Assembly (NCBI RefSeq): GCF_000741215.1
Contig: NZ_JGYX01000001.1
Coordinates: forward strand, 62,001 to 126,000
From: Bifidobacterium pullorum subsp. gallinarum
GTDB lineage: Bacteria > Actinomycetota > Actinomycetes > Actinomycetales > Bifidobacteriaceae
Length of the DNA stretch: 64,000 nucleotides
Reading direction: 5' to 3'
Positions within the stretch are counted from its first letter, which is position 1. Each line of letters begins with the position of its first letter. A program made the position numbers and the translations under genes. Below, one piece after another: positions 1 to 8,191 of the stretch. The notes below the pieces were generated by a model. The model did no database searches, had not been told where the DNA came from, and saw only the letters and a list, made by a program, of their open reading frames with translations.

Positions 1-528
1 CAACGGACAGCTCAATCCCGGCAGGACGGCGGAACCGCGGCTTCCGGCAACGTGCTGGTCGCCTATTTCTCGGCATCGGGAAACACCGAGCGTGTCGCGC
101 AATACATCGCCGAGGCCACCGGCGGCGACCTGTTCCACCTCGAACCCGCCGATCCCTACACCGACGAGGATCTCGATTGGACCGATGCATCGAGCCGCGT
201 CAACGCCGAGCATGAGGACGAATCGCTGCGCGACATCGAACTGGTATCCGCCAGCGTCGACAATTGGGATGACTATGACGTCGTGTTCATCGGATATCCG
301 ATCTGGTGGGGCATCGCCGCATGGCCGGTCAACGCCTTCGTGACGGCCAATGATTTCACAGGCAAGACGGTGATCCCGTTTTGCACGTCCTCCAGCTCGA
401 GCATCGGCGATAGCGGCGCCTTGCTCGCCGATATGGCCGGCACCGGCGACTGGCTTGGGGGAGAGCGGTTCCCTTCAGGAGCCGACGAATCCGCAGTCGG
501 CGATTGGGTTGCCGAACTCGGCCTGTGA
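1..528 (+). CDS. flavodoxin family protein, 5' end outside window
   Basis: This is an FMN-binding flavodoxin domain, expected to be a low-potential electron carrier or FMN-dependent oxidoreductase. The domain starts at about base 55 (LVAYFSASGNTERVA), where SASGNT matches the flavodoxin phosphate-binding loop; YPIWWG at bases 295-312 fits the region around the flavin ring. The frame stays open upstream to base 1 and reads a Gly/Ser/Ala-rich stretch (SRQDGGTAASGN) that looks like a linker. The gene therefore probably begins outside the window, perhaps with a signal or lipoprotein sequence. A GTG at base 52 is a possible start but has no ribosome binding site. It converges on the LysR gene with a 30-base gap. 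The family is clear; the redox partner is unknown. Confidence 0.8.
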   Translation, partial: QRTAQSRQDGGTAASGNVLVAYFSASGNTERVAQYIAEATGGDLFHLEPADPYTDEDLDWTDASSRVNAEHEDESLRDIELVSASVDNWDDYDVVFIGYPIWWGIAAWPVNAFVTANDFTGKTVIPFCTSSSSSIGDSGALLADMAGTGDWLGGERFPSGADESAVGDWVAELGL

Positions 529-558
529 CCGAATCCGGCAACCGACTGGAGCTGAAGG

Positions 559-1428
559 TCATTCGTCCCGGTCTTGACGGCATCGGAATCGCACCCAATC
601 GAAGATGCGGGTGGCCCGTTCGTCGCCGTCCGTTCGTGCCAACAGGCGGAACGAGGCATGGGCGTCGTCGTCGCTGATCGGCAGCACCACATGGCCCGTG
701 TGCATCTCGTCCAGGTCGTTCTGCGGCGCGTCGGTGGTGAAGAAGATCGTCGAAGAGTTGCGGAGCATCTGGATGAACACCTGGCGGTCCTCCTGCACGA
801 TGAACCGGGAATGCGGCAGATGCCGGTCGCAGATGCCGCGCCAGAATCCGATGTCGTTGAAGAGCTGGAAGGTCTCGCCATCCAGATCATGAAACGTCAC
901 GCTGGATGCGTTCGCCAGCGGGTGGTGTTCCGAAAGCACGACGAACAGGTTCTCATCCATCAGATGGCAGGAACGGAACGCGGGGAACCGCAGATCCTCC
1001 AGACAGATGGCCAGGCCGATCGAGCCGGTGAACAGCCGGCGTTCGATCTGCGGCTGGTCAATCGTCTCCGACGAGATCATCACCCCGGGGAACCGTTCGG
1101 CGATCAGCGATGCCAGATGCCAGAGCGGGGCGGGCGCAATCGTGCCGATGCGCAGCACGTTCGCCTCGTGGGACAATCGGTCCAACGCCTCACGCATCAA
1201 CCGTTCGTCACGCAGCATCGGACGGATGTATTCCAACGCCAGCCGGCCTGCCTCGTTGAGCTCCACATGACGCCCCTCGCGCGACAGGAGCTGGTGCCCC
1301 AGCTCCTGTTCGAGGCGTTGCAGCGAACGGCTGAGCGTGGGCTGCGGCATGCGCAGCTCGTCCGCGGCGGCGCTGATTGTGCCGTAGGTGGCGACGGCGT
1401 CGAACTGACGCAGCTGACCAAGATCCAT
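559..1428 (-). CDS. LysR-family transcriptional regulator
   Basis: This is a 289-residue LysR-type DNA-binding regulator. The N-terminal winged helix-turn-helix covers about residues 3-62 (LRQFDAVATYGTISAAADEL, then QPTLSRSLQRLEQELG), followed by the periplasmic-binding-protein-like effector domain (residues 90-285). The ATG at 1428 is preferred because GGAGG lies six bases upstream; a GTG one codon earlier is too close to it. The gene is divergent from two aldo/keto reductases, and the 216-base shared intergenic region holds a perfect 25-bp palindrome at 1485-1509. The usual LysR arrangement suggests it controls those reductases in response to a small molecule that cannot be named from sequence. 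Confidence 0.9.
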   Translation of the reverse strand: MDLGQLRQFDAVATYGTISAAADELRMPQPTLSRSLQRLEQELGHQLLSREGRHVELNEAGRLALEYIRPMLRDERLMREALDRLSHEANVLRIGTIAPAPLWHLASLIAERFPGVMISSETIDQPQIERRLFTGSIGLAICLEDLRFPAFRSCHLMDENLFVVLSEHHPLANASSVTFHDLDGETFQLFNDIGFWRGICDRHLPHSRFIVQEDRQVFIQMLRNSSTIFFTTDAPQNDLDEMHTGHVVLPISDDDAHASFRLLARTDGDERATRIFDWVRFRCRQDRDE

Positions 1429-1484
1429 CACATGCCTCCCTCGACGATGGGCGCATCATCGTTCGGTCGTCGGCTGATACACGG

Positions 1485-1509
1485 GACGTATGCATGTCAT
1501 GCATACGTC
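1485..1509. promoter_or_regulatory. 25-bp perfect palindrome, putative LysR operator
   Basis: The arms GACGTATGCATG and CATGCATACGTC are exact reverse complements separated by one T. It lies between the divergent LysR gene (start 1428) and the first aldo/keto reductase (start 1644). LysR proteins usually bind interrupted dyads upstream of the divergent target, so this is the best operator candidate. A TATA-rich stretch (TTGCATTATACC) follows at 1520-1531 and may be the reductase promoter. Confidence 0.6.
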
Positions 1510-1643
1510 GCCGGACATGTTGCATTATACCCTCCGGCGCGATTGCCCGATACTGGGAAAGTCCGGATCGCGCCGGGCCTTACGTCTGCCGACATGGGAT
1601 CGGCCGAGTCCGCCGCAGTCCGCATGATGCGAAAGGAGCTACA

Positions 1644-2492
1644 ATGATCGACTACACCATGAATGACGGGCATACCATTCCCGCCGTCGGTTACGGCGTG
1701 TTCCTGATGAGCCCGGCCGAGGTCGAGGCGCATCTGCCGGAGGCCATCGAAGCCGGCTATCGTCATATCGACACGGCCAACGCCTACTTCAACGAGAAGG
1801 CCGTCGGCCGCGTCGTCAAGCGCAGCGGCATCGACCGCAGCGAATTCTTCATCACCTCCAAGCTGTTCCCGCAGGATTACGGGCACGAGGACTGCGGCAA
1901 GGCCATCGACGCCACATTGCGCCGCCTGGACACCGACTATCTGGATCTGCTGCTCCTGCACCAGCCCTACGGCAGGTACACGGAAGCGTGGAAGACGATG
2001 GAGGATGCCGTGGCTGCGGGCAAGGTGCGTTCGATCGGCATGTCGAACTTCAGCCAGGCCAAGGCGCAGGAGGTGCTCGACATGGCTTCGATCACGCCGG
2101 CGGTGATGCAGGTCGAGATGCACCCGTATTGGAACCAGCATGGGATGAAGGCCTTCTTCAAGGACCGCAACGTGACGCTCGAGGCCTGGTATCCGCTTGG
2201 CCACGGCGATGCCAAACTGATGGCCGAACCGGTTTTCGCCGAGTTGGCGGAGAAGTACGGCAAGAGCCCGGCTCAGATCATCCTGCGCTGGCACCTGGAG
2301 GAAGGCAACGTCGTTTTCCCGAAAACGCTCAATCCCGCCCATATGGCCGCCAACATCGACATCTTCGATTTTGCGCTGGCTGCCGACGAGGTCGCCAGGA
2401 TCAACTCCCTGCCGCAGAAGGCCTACTACACCGTGCCGGACGAACCCCCGGCGTTCGTGCTGCAGCACAACGACTGGGATGCTCAGGAGTGA
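1644..2492 (+). CDS. aldo/keto reductase (first of a tandem pair)
   Basis: This is a 282-residue NADPH-dependent aldo/keto reductase, expected to reduce aldehydes or ketones such as 2,5-diketo-D-gluconate or methylglyoxal-like substrates in the cytoplasm. The (beta/alpha)8 signatures are visible: GYRHIDTANAY (Asp43, Tyr48), Lys73 in ITSKLF and His106 in LLLHQPYG form the catalytic tetrad. The ATG at 1644 follows AAAGGAG with five bases between. A close paralogue starts 11 bases after its stop, so the two are probably co-transcribed. The divergent LysR gene and the palindrome at 1485 probably regulate both. The family is certain; the substrate is not. Confidence 0.93.
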   Translation: MIDYTMNDGHTIPAVGYGVFLMSPAEVEAHLPEAIEAGYRHIDTANAYFNEKAVGRVVKRSGIDRSEFFITSKLFPQDYGHEDCGKAIDATLRRLDTDYLDLLLLHQPYGRYTEAWKTMEDAVAAGKVRSIGMSNFSQAKAQEVLDMASITPAVMQVEMHPYWNQHGMKAFFKDRNVTLEAWYPLGHGDAKLMAEPVFAELAEKYGKSPAQIILRWHLEEGNVVFPKTLNPAHMAANIDIFDFALAADEVARINSLPQKAYYTVPDEPPAFVLQHNDWDAQE

Positions 2493-2503
2493 GGGACATA
2501 ACG

Positions 2504-3376
2504 ATGGAATATCGCGAACTGTCGAACGGCGCGAGGATGCCGGTCATCGGATACGGCGTCTTCCAGATTCCCCCGGAGCGGACCGAACGGTGCGTGCGCG
2601 ACGCGCTCGAGGTCGGCTACCGGCTGATCGATACCGCCCAGGCCTACGGCAACGAAGCGGGCGTCGGCAAGGCGATCCGCGAAAGCGGGATCGACCGGGG
2701 CGAGGTCTTCGTCACCAGCAAGGTATGGGTCTCGAACATGAACTATGAGCGAGCCAAGGCCTCAATCGACGCCTCGCTGGAGACAATGGGCCTGGACCAT
2801 ATCGATCTGATGCTGCTGCATCAGGCCTACGGCGACTACCACGGCGCCTGGCGGGCGCTGGAGGAGGCGTACCACGATGGCAAACTGCGCGCCATCGGCG
2901 TCTCGAACTTCTACCCGGTTCGACTCATGGATATGTGTGCCTTCGCGGAAATCCCGCCGATGGTCAATCAGGTGGAGACCCATGTGTTCTGCCAGCAGGT
3001 CGAAGCGCATGAGAACATGAACCGACTCGGCGTGGTCCACGAGGCCTGGGGGCCGTTCGCCGAAGGCCGCAACGGAGTGTTCGTCAGCCCCGTGCTGACC
3101 GGTATCGGCGAGAAGCACGGCAAATCCACCGCTCAGGTCATGCTGCGCTGGATGATGGACCGTGGCATCGTGCCGCTGCCGAAGTCCACGCATCGCGAGC
3201 GCATGACCGAGAATCTGGATGTGTTCGATTTCACGTTGGATGACGCGGATCGCTCCGCCATCGCTGCGATGGACGGTGGTCATCCGATTATTTGGGACCA
3301 TGGCAGCGTCAAGGTAGGCATGGGCCTGTTCGATCTGATCGCCAACGTCCAGTTGCAGGGCTCCAAGCTGTACTGA
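2504..3376 (+). CDS. aldo/keto reductase (second of a tandem pair)
   Basis: This is a 290-residue aldo/keto reductase, paralogous to the preceding gene, with the tetrad at the same positions: Asp43 and Tyr48 in LIDTAQAY, Lys73 in VTSKVW and His106 in MLLHQAYG. Sequence similarity runs over the full length, so the pair likely arose by tandem duplication and diverged. The ATG at 2504 lies 11 bases after the first gene's stop. A strong hairpin follows at 3403-3438. The substrate is unknown; differences in the C-terminal loop suggest the two enzymes have different specificities. Confidence 0.93.
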   Translation: MEYRELSNGARMPVIGYGVFQIPPERTERCVRDALEVGYRLIDTAQAYGNEAGVGKAIRESGIDRGEVFVTSKVWVSNMNYERAKASIDASLETMGLDHIDLMLLHQAYGDYHGAWRALEEAYHDGKLRAIGVSNFYPVRLMDMCAFAEIPPMVNQVETHVFCQQVEAHENMNRLGVVHEAWGPFAEGRNGVFVSPVLTGIGEKHGKSTAQVMLRWMMDRGIVPLPKSTHRERMTENLDVFDFTLDDADRSAIAAMDGGHPIIWDHGSVKVGMGLFDLIANVQLQGSKLY

Positions 3377-3402
3377 TTCGCTCCGGTGTCCCGCTGAATG
3401 CG

Positions 3403-3438
3403 CGGTTTCCGATTCGGACATATGCGAATCGGAAACCG
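3403..3438 (+). terminator. 14-bp hairpin after the reductase pair
   Basis: CGGTTTCCGATTCG and CGAATCGGAAACCG are perfect complements with an eight-base loop, 26 bases after the second reductase's stop. No long T run follows, so termination strength is uncertain. It could also limit transcription from the opposing hydrolase gene. Confidence 0.55.
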
Positions 3439-3503
3439 AGTTCTTCGGGCGTCAAGGTTGCGATAGCAACGTAAGAATCAGAGGCTTCGGACAAATGTGA
3501 TGC

Positions 3504-4514
3504 TTACAGCCCGAAGGTGCGGGTCACGAAATTGCTGACGCGGCGCCAGTAGCGTTCCGGATCCGTGGATGCGGCCATCGTATGCCCGGCCCCGGGGATC
3601 ATCATCTTCTGACGGTCGATGCTGGCGCAGGCGTCGAAGTTCCTCTCCAGCGAGGCGGGGGAGACGAAGTCGTCGGCGCCGCCGTGGATGAACAGCATCG
3701 GGATTGTCGTATGGTGCAGCTGTCGTACGCACGATGCCTCACGGAACCCGTAGCCCGCGCGATGCCGGCAGATCAGGCTCATCGTGGCCACGAGCGGACG
3801 CGCGGCCCAGCGCGGCAGATGGTACAGCGAGCGGGCGTTGAACATGAACTGGTCCCACACGGAGGTAAAGCCGCTGTCCTCGATGGCGGACACCACGTTG
3901 CGCGGCAGCGAGGCCTCGCCGGCCGCCATCATCACCGCCGCGCCGCCCATCGAATTGCCGTGCAGCAGGATGCGTGCCTGCGGATCCGCCGCCGTGATCA
4001 CGCCGATCCAGTCCATCAGGTCCACACGTTCCATCCACCCCATGCCGATGTAGCGCCCCTGGCTCAGCTCGTGCCCGCGCGAGGCGGGCACCAGCACCGT
4101 GAATCCCATCCGGGCATACCGGTGCGCGTACTTGGCCATCTCTGTCGGGTCGCCGCTGTATCCGTGGCAGCAGATCGCGTACAGGTGCGGAGTGGGGCTC
4201 ACGCAATCGGGGTCGACGAGCCAGCCGTGCAGCTTGAACCCGTCGCGGCTCATCATCGAGATCGGCTGCTTGGACTCCTCGAACCAGTCGGCCGCCTCCT
4301 CCTGCTCCGCCATGTCGGCCGCAGGCGTCTCCGGTTGCGGATCCTCCAGCTCGCCGTCCTGCAGGCGGCGCATCATCGACCGCCGGGCCTGGGTGTCCAG
4401 GGCGAACGAGAAGAGGAGATTCGCCGTGGCGTATAGTGCGCCGACCGTGGCCGCGGCGGTGACGCCGGCTCCGATCAGAACCTTCTTCGTCAGCGTTGAT
4501 GTTGTCTGCGTCAT
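3504..4514 (-). CDS. membrane-anchored alpha/beta hydrolase
   Basis: This is a 336-residue alpha/beta-hydrolase (peptidase S9/esterase-like). An N-terminal hydrophobic helix at about residues 11-38 probably anchors it to the membrane, with an acidic linker at 50-80. The nucleophile is Ser188 in HGNSMGG, with likely partners Asp281 (HGGADDFV) and His311 (GAGHTMA); HGYSG at 117-121 supplies the oxyanion region. The start at 4514 has AGAGG upstream; an ATG at 4529 with its own AGAAGG is also possible and adds five residues. It stands alone, divergent from rplY. The substrate is unknown: peptidase, esterase and cell-envelope roles are all open. Confidence 0.85.
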   Translation of the reverse strand: MTQTTSTLTKKVLIGAGVTAAATVGALYATANLLFSFALDTQARRSMMRRLQDGELEDPQPETPAADMAEQEEAADWFEESKQPISMMSRDGFKLHGWLVDPDCVSPTPHLYAICCHGYSGDPTEMAKYAHRYARMGFTVLVPASRGHELSQGRYIGMGWMERVDLMDWIGVITAADPQARILLHGNSMGGAAVMMAAGEASLPRNVVSAIEDSGFTSVWDQFMFNARSLYHLPRWAARPLVATMSLICRHRAGYGFREASCVRQLHHTTIPMLFIHGGADDFVSPASLERNFDACASIDRQKMMIPGAGHTMAASTDPERYWRRVSNFVTRTFGL

Positions 4515-4722
4515 TGCAACCTCTTCCATGGACGGCCTTCTGTTGTTCAGTCTAGCGCCCGGTACACGGGTACGACGACCGCAACACGGCGGGCGTGCGA
4601 TGCAGCCGGCGCGTGGGGCGCTGTCCGGGGTGTGCGTATACTTGATGACTGTTGCTTTGGCGAGGGAAACCGCCGTGGGTGGTTTCCGTAATCGACTCGG
4701 CGCATTCAGCCCCTCCTGCGGG

Positions 4723-4763
4723 GTCGTTCTGCGGCGCGTCGTGGCGTCAAAAGACAGAACGAC
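4723..4763 (+). promoter_or_regulatory. 5' leader hairpin of rplY
   Basis: GTCGTTCTG and CAGAACGAC pair perfectly across 23 bases, about 30 bases upstream of the rplY start and just before the AAAGGAGG ribosome binding site. Another short stem (GAAACC with GGTTTC, about 4668-4686) lies upstream. Ribosomal-protein genes often carry structured autoregulatory leaders, so this is a candidate. I do not recognise a described family. Confidence 0.4.
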
Positions 4764-4793
4764 AAGTGACATGCAACCCAAAGGAGGCCAGCA

Positions 4794-5390
4794 ATGGCTA
4801 GCAACATGATCGTCCTCGAGGGCGAAGTTCGTGATGAGTTCGGCAAGGGCGCCGCGCGTCGTATGCGCGTGGCCAAGCAGATCCCGGCGACCATCTACGC
4901 CGGCGGTGCCGACCCGGTGTTCGTCAAGCTCCCGATGAAGGAGACCACGCTCGCCCTGCGTCACACCAACGCCCTGTTCACCATCAAGTTCGGCGACGAG
5001 CAGAAGATGGCCGTGGTCAAGGACGTGCAGCGCAACCCGGTCAAGCGCATCGTCGAGCACGTGGACTTCTATGAGGTCCGCGCCGGCGAGAAGATCGACG
5101 TCGAGGTGCCGGTGTTCGTCGAGGGCGAGCCGAAGGGCGCCGCCGTGGCGTTCGTGGACATCCAGGAGCTCAAGGTCCGCGCCGATGTGGCCAACCTGCC
5201 GGAGCGCATCGTGGTGAACGTGGACGGCATGACCGACGGCACCAAGGTGTTCGCCAAGGACGTCGTGCTGCCGGAGGGCGTCGAGCTCGACGTCGAGGAT
5301 CCGGAGGAGTCCGTGGTCACCGTTGAGGTGCCGGAGGACGTTTCCACCGAGGAGGCCCCGGAGGCCCCGGAGGCCCCGGAGGCTGAGTGA
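4794..5390 (+). CDS. rplY: 50S ribosomal protein L25 (Ctc form)
   Basis: This is a 198-residue long-form L25/general stress protein Ctc that binds 5S rRNA on the large subunit. The N-terminal L25 domain (residues 1-90) shows the expected MIVLEGEVRDEFGKGAARRMR start; the C-terminal TL5 domain (about 95-180) follows. The tail ends in a low-complexity EAPEAPEAPEAE stretch encoded by a 9-bp tandem repeat. The ATG is preceded by AAAGGAGG at eight bases. It appears monocistronic: a long leader lies upstream, and a perfect 14-bp terminator hairpin at 5417-5451 follows. Confidence 0.95.
   Translation: MASNMIVLEGEVRDEFGKGAARRMRVAKQIPATIYAGGADPVFVKLPMKETTLALRHTNALFTIKFGDEQKMAVVKDVQRNPVKRIVEHVDFYEVRAGEKIDVEVPVFVEGEPKGAAVAFVDIQELKVRADVANLPERIVVNVDGMTDGTKVFAKDVVLPEGVELDVEDPEESVVTVEVPEDVSTEEAPEAPEAPEAE
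5352..5378 (+). repeat. 9-bp coding tandem repeat in rplY
   Basis: The unit GAGGCCCCG occurs three times in exact tandem, with a fourth partial copy, and encodes the Glu-Ala-Pro tail of L25. Such repeats vary in length by slippage in steps of three residues without changing frame. Confidence 0.8.
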
Positions 5391-5416
5391 GCGTAGCGCC
5401 ATCCAGATGTAACCGA

Positions 5417-5451
5417 TGAAAGGAACCCGCCTGTTGAGCGGGTTCCTTTCA
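5417..5451 (+). terminator. rho-independent terminator of rplY
   Basis: TGAAAGGAACCCGC and GCGGGTTCCTTTCA form a perfect 14-bp stem with a seven-base loop, starting 27 bases after the rplY stop. The T-rich end of the stem supplies the U tract. Confidence 0.8.
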
Positions 5452-5578
5452 TATTGTGGTCGCCGTCCCGCATCCCGACATCGGGATGTGAGAGAGTACC
5501 AATCATGAAGCCCGGGCCACAAGCGCGGGAGCATTACCACTGAGCGCCGTCGCAAGGGCGGCAGGAAAGAAGTTGAGA

Positions 5579-6706
5579 ATGACCGAACAGAACCATCACG
5601 ATCCCGCGGCGCTGGACAAGCTCGCCGAACCGTTCACCGTGCTGCCGAACGACAACCCGGCCTCGGACGCCAAGCGGCAGGAACTCATCGACAAGCCGGC
5701 ATTCGGACAGATTTTCTCCGACAACATGGCCCACATCTCCTGGACCAAGGGCGAGGGGTGGAACGACCGCCGCATCGAGCCGTATGCGCCGCTCAAGCTC
5801 GATCCGGGCGCTTCGGTGCTGCACTATGCGCAGGAGATCTTCGAGGGCCTGAAGGCCTACAAGCACGCCGACGGCTCGATTTGGATGTTCCGCCCGGATG
5901 CGAACGCCGAACGCTTCCAGAACTCGGCCAAGCGTCTGTACCTGCCGGAGCTGCCGGTCGACGATTTCATCGGCTCGTGCGCCGCGCTGGTCAAGCGCGA
6001 TGCGGCCTGGGTGCCCTCCCGCCGCGAATACACGCTCTACCTGCGTCCGTTCATGTTCGCGTCCGAGCCGTTCCTGGGCGTGCGCGCCGCGCAGGAGGTC
6101 GACTACTGCGTGATCGCCAGCCCGTCCGGCCCGTACTTCCAGGGCGAGAGCCGCCCGGTGAGCATCTGGGTGGAGGACAAGTGGTTCCGCACCGGTCCCG
6201 GCGGCACCGGCTTCGCCAAGTGCGGCGGCAACTACGCCGCCTCGCTGATCGGCGAGTACAAGGGCATCGAGAACGGCTGCGAGCAGGTGTGCTTCGTGGA
6301 CGCCGCCACCAAGACCTATCTGGAGGAGCTGGGCGGCATGAACATGATGATCGTCCACAAGGACGGCCACATCGAGACGCCGAGCCTGACCGGCAACATC
6401 CTGCCGGGCGTGACCCGCCGCTCGCTCATCCAGCTGGCGCAGGACAAGGGCCATGACGTGGTGGAGACGATGATCAAGCTCGACGACCTGCTGGAGGACA
6501 TCAAGTCCGGCGAGGTCACCGAGGTGTTCGCCTGCGGCACCGCCGCCATCATCGCACCGATCGGCCGCTTCAAGTCCGAGAAGTTCGACGTGACCGTGGC
6601 CGGCGGCGAACCCGGCGAGCTGACGATGGACCTGCGCAACACGCTGCTCGGCATCCAGCTCGGCGAGATCGAGGATCCGCACAACTGGATGTGGAAGGTC
6701 TGCTGA
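5579..6706 (+). CDS. ilvE: branched-chain amino-acid aminotransferase
   Basis: This is a 375-residue class IV PLP-dependent aminotransferase that interconverts valine, leucine and isoleucine with their 2-keto acids, using glutamate/2-oxoglutarate. The PLP Lys is Lys214 in AKCGGNYAAS, a signature of eukaryotic/actinobacterial-type BCATs. EIFEGLKAY (86-94) and YLRPFMF (154-160) are conserved active-site elements. The ATG at 5579 is chosen because AGGAAAG is about nine bases upstream; a TTG two codons earlier is too close to it. The gene lies between two terminators and is probably monocistronic. Confidence 0.95.
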   Translation: MTEQNHHDPAALDKLAEPFTVLPNDNPASDAKRQELIDKPAFGQIFSDNMAHISWTKGEGWNDRRIEPYAPLKLDPGASVLHYAQEIFEGLKAYKHADGSIWMFRPDANAERFQNSAKRLYLPELPVDDFIGSCAALVKRDAAWVPSRREYTLYLRPFMFASEPFLGVRAAQEVDYCVIASPSGPYFQGESRPVSIWVEDKWFRTGPGGTGFAKCGGNYAASLIGEYKGIENGCEQVCFVDAATKTYLEELGGMNMMIVHKDGHIETPSLTGNILPGVTRRSLIQLAQDKGHDVVETMIKLDDLLEDIKSGEVTEVFACGTAAIIAPIGRFKSEKFDVTVAGGEPGELTMDLRNTLLGIQLGEIEDPHNWMWKVC

Positions 6707-6723
6707 CCCGCACCCGAAACCGA

Positions 6724-6764
6724 CACGATGCGCCCCGGCCTATCAACGGCTGGGGCGCATCGTG
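6724..6764 (+). terminator. terminator after ilvE
   Basis: CACGATGCGCCCC and GGGGCGCATCGTG pair over 13 bp, and GGCC with GGCT extends the stem inward to about 17 bp around a seven-base loop. It starts 17 bases after the ilvE stop. Confidence 0.7.
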
Positions 6765-6868
6765 CGTCTGCGCGCCGCCGCGCAACACGCCGCCACATCC
6801 CGTGCGGGAACTGGGTAAGCTCGGTACGGAGCATGGTGCCTGTTTGGGAGAGGATCGGAAGGACGACG

Positions 6869-7561
6869 ATGCAGGGAACGCAGGTGGCGCTGGAGAGCAA
6901 TACGTTCTTTCTGATCATCGAGTACATCGCCATCCTCTGCTGCGGCATGGTCGGGGGACTGTCCGCCATCCGCAAGGGGTATGATCTGTTCGCCATCCTC
7001 ATCACCGCATGGCTGACCGCGTTGGGTGGAGGCATCATCCGTGACGTGATGCTCGGCGCCGTCCCTCCCGTCGGCATCTCCGACCGCGGTTTCGTGTTCA
7101 CCGCGCTGGCATCCGGGGTTCTGGTGGCCGTGATCCACCCCGAGGTCGACAAGCTCAAATGGTCGATGACCGCTTTTGATGCGATCGCGGTCGGCATGTT
7201 CGCCGTCAACGGCACCGAGAAGGCCATGCTGTACGGCACGTCGGGCATGACCGCGGTGTTCATGGGCATGTTCACCGCGCTGGCCGGCGGGCTGATCCGA
7301 GACATGCTCATCAACGAGGTGCCCGTGGTCATCCGCGACAAGCACTGGTACGCCGTGCCCTCGGCGGTGGGATGCGTGGCCACGGTGTTCGTCTGCAAGG
7401 GTGTGCAGGCGGGCGTCATCAACCAGACCGCCGAGATCGTCATCGACGTGTGCGTCGTCGTTTTGGTGGTGGCGATGCGGCTGCTGTCCGTGAAATTCAA
7501 TCTGATGCTGCCGGGTGCGGTGGAACGGCACCACACGTATCTGCCCGGCGGCAGACGCTGA
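6869..7561 (+). CDS. UPF0126/TRIC-family membrane protein
   Basis: This is a 230-residue polytopic inner-membrane protein of the UPF0126 (YicG-like, TRIC-related) family, with about seven hydrophobic segments arranged as two repeats. Each repeat carries the family GGxxRD motif: LGGGIIRDVMLG and LAGGLIRDMLINE. Members are proposed cation channels or, for YicG, small-solute transporters; the substrate here is unknown. The ATG at 6869 is preferred because GGAAGGA lies five bases upstream, over a GTG further 5'. It converges on rpsT. Confidence 0.85.
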   Translation: MQGTQVALESNTFFLIIEYIAILCCGMVGGLSAIRKGYDLFAILITAWLTALGGGIIRDVMLGAVPPVGISDRGFVFTALASGVLVAVIHPEVDKLKWSMTAFDAIAVGMFAVNGTEKAMLYGTSGMTAVFMGMFTALAGGLIRDMLINEVPVVIRDKHWYAVPSAVGCVATVFVCKGVQAGVINQTAEIVIDVCVVVLVVAMRLLSVKFNLMLPGAVERHHTYLPGGRR

Positions 7562-7611
7562 TCACGCGTCTCGACGGTGTGTTGCGAATGCGGGATCCGA
7601 TGGCCGATACA

Positions 7612-7645
7612 AGAAAGTCCCGCACCTCTTGCGAGATGCGGGACT
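7612..7645 (-). terminator. rpsT terminator
   Basis: AGTCCCGCA and TGCGGGACT pair over 9 bp, with an inner CTC/GAG stem. Read on the minus strand, the stem is followed by TTTCTT, giving a rho-independent terminator 26 bases past the rpsT stop. Confidence 0.7.
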
Positions 7646-7670
7646 CAAGCGATGACCTATATGGTCAGGC

Positions 7671-7931
7671 TCACAGGGCGTTGATGGCCACAGCGAGGCC
7701 GGACTTGCGGTTCGCGGCCTGGTTCTTGTGGATCACGCCGGCGCCAGCAGCCTTGTCGAGCTTCTGGGCGGCGACCTTGTAGGCGGCCTCGGCGGCGGCC
7801 TTGTCCCCGGCGGCGATGGCCTCGCGGGTGGCGCGGATCGCGGTCTTCAGGCTGGACTTGACGGCCACGTTGCGCTTGTGCGCCTTCTCGTTGGTCAGCA
7901 CGCGCTTCTTCTGCGACTTGATGTTTGCCAC
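7671..7931 (-). CDS. rpsT: 30S ribosomal protein S20
   Basis: This is an 86-residue S20, a three-helix protein that binds 16S rRNA in the small subunit. [21 protein letters not shown] is the typical basic N-terminus, followed by the Ala/Lys-rich helices ([19 protein letters not shown]). It is divergent from lepA, a common neighbour in Actinobacteria, and ends at the terminator at 7612-7645. Confidence 0.97.
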   Translation of the reverse strand: MANIKSQKKRVLTNEKAHKRNVAVKSSLKTAIRATREAIAAGDKAAAEAAYKVAAQKLDKAAGAGVIHKNQAANRKSGLAVAINAL

Positions 7932-8191
7932 TATCTACTCCAAACGACGTTTATACGGTAAGGACATACAAAACCATGATGATAGCATGTCCGGTGGAAA
8001 AACGAGGTGTCCGAACTGCGCGATTCGCGGTGTGTTGCGTGATTCGACCTCAATCATATGGCATGGAACGGATTCTGTGCCGTCCCGATCCGAACGCGCG
8101 GGACATGCCATGGCGTGCGGTCCACGCTCGGCGGGGAAGTTGCTAGGATGATATGAGTCTTCCATCCCCTGCCATTGAGGAGGCCTTTTTG

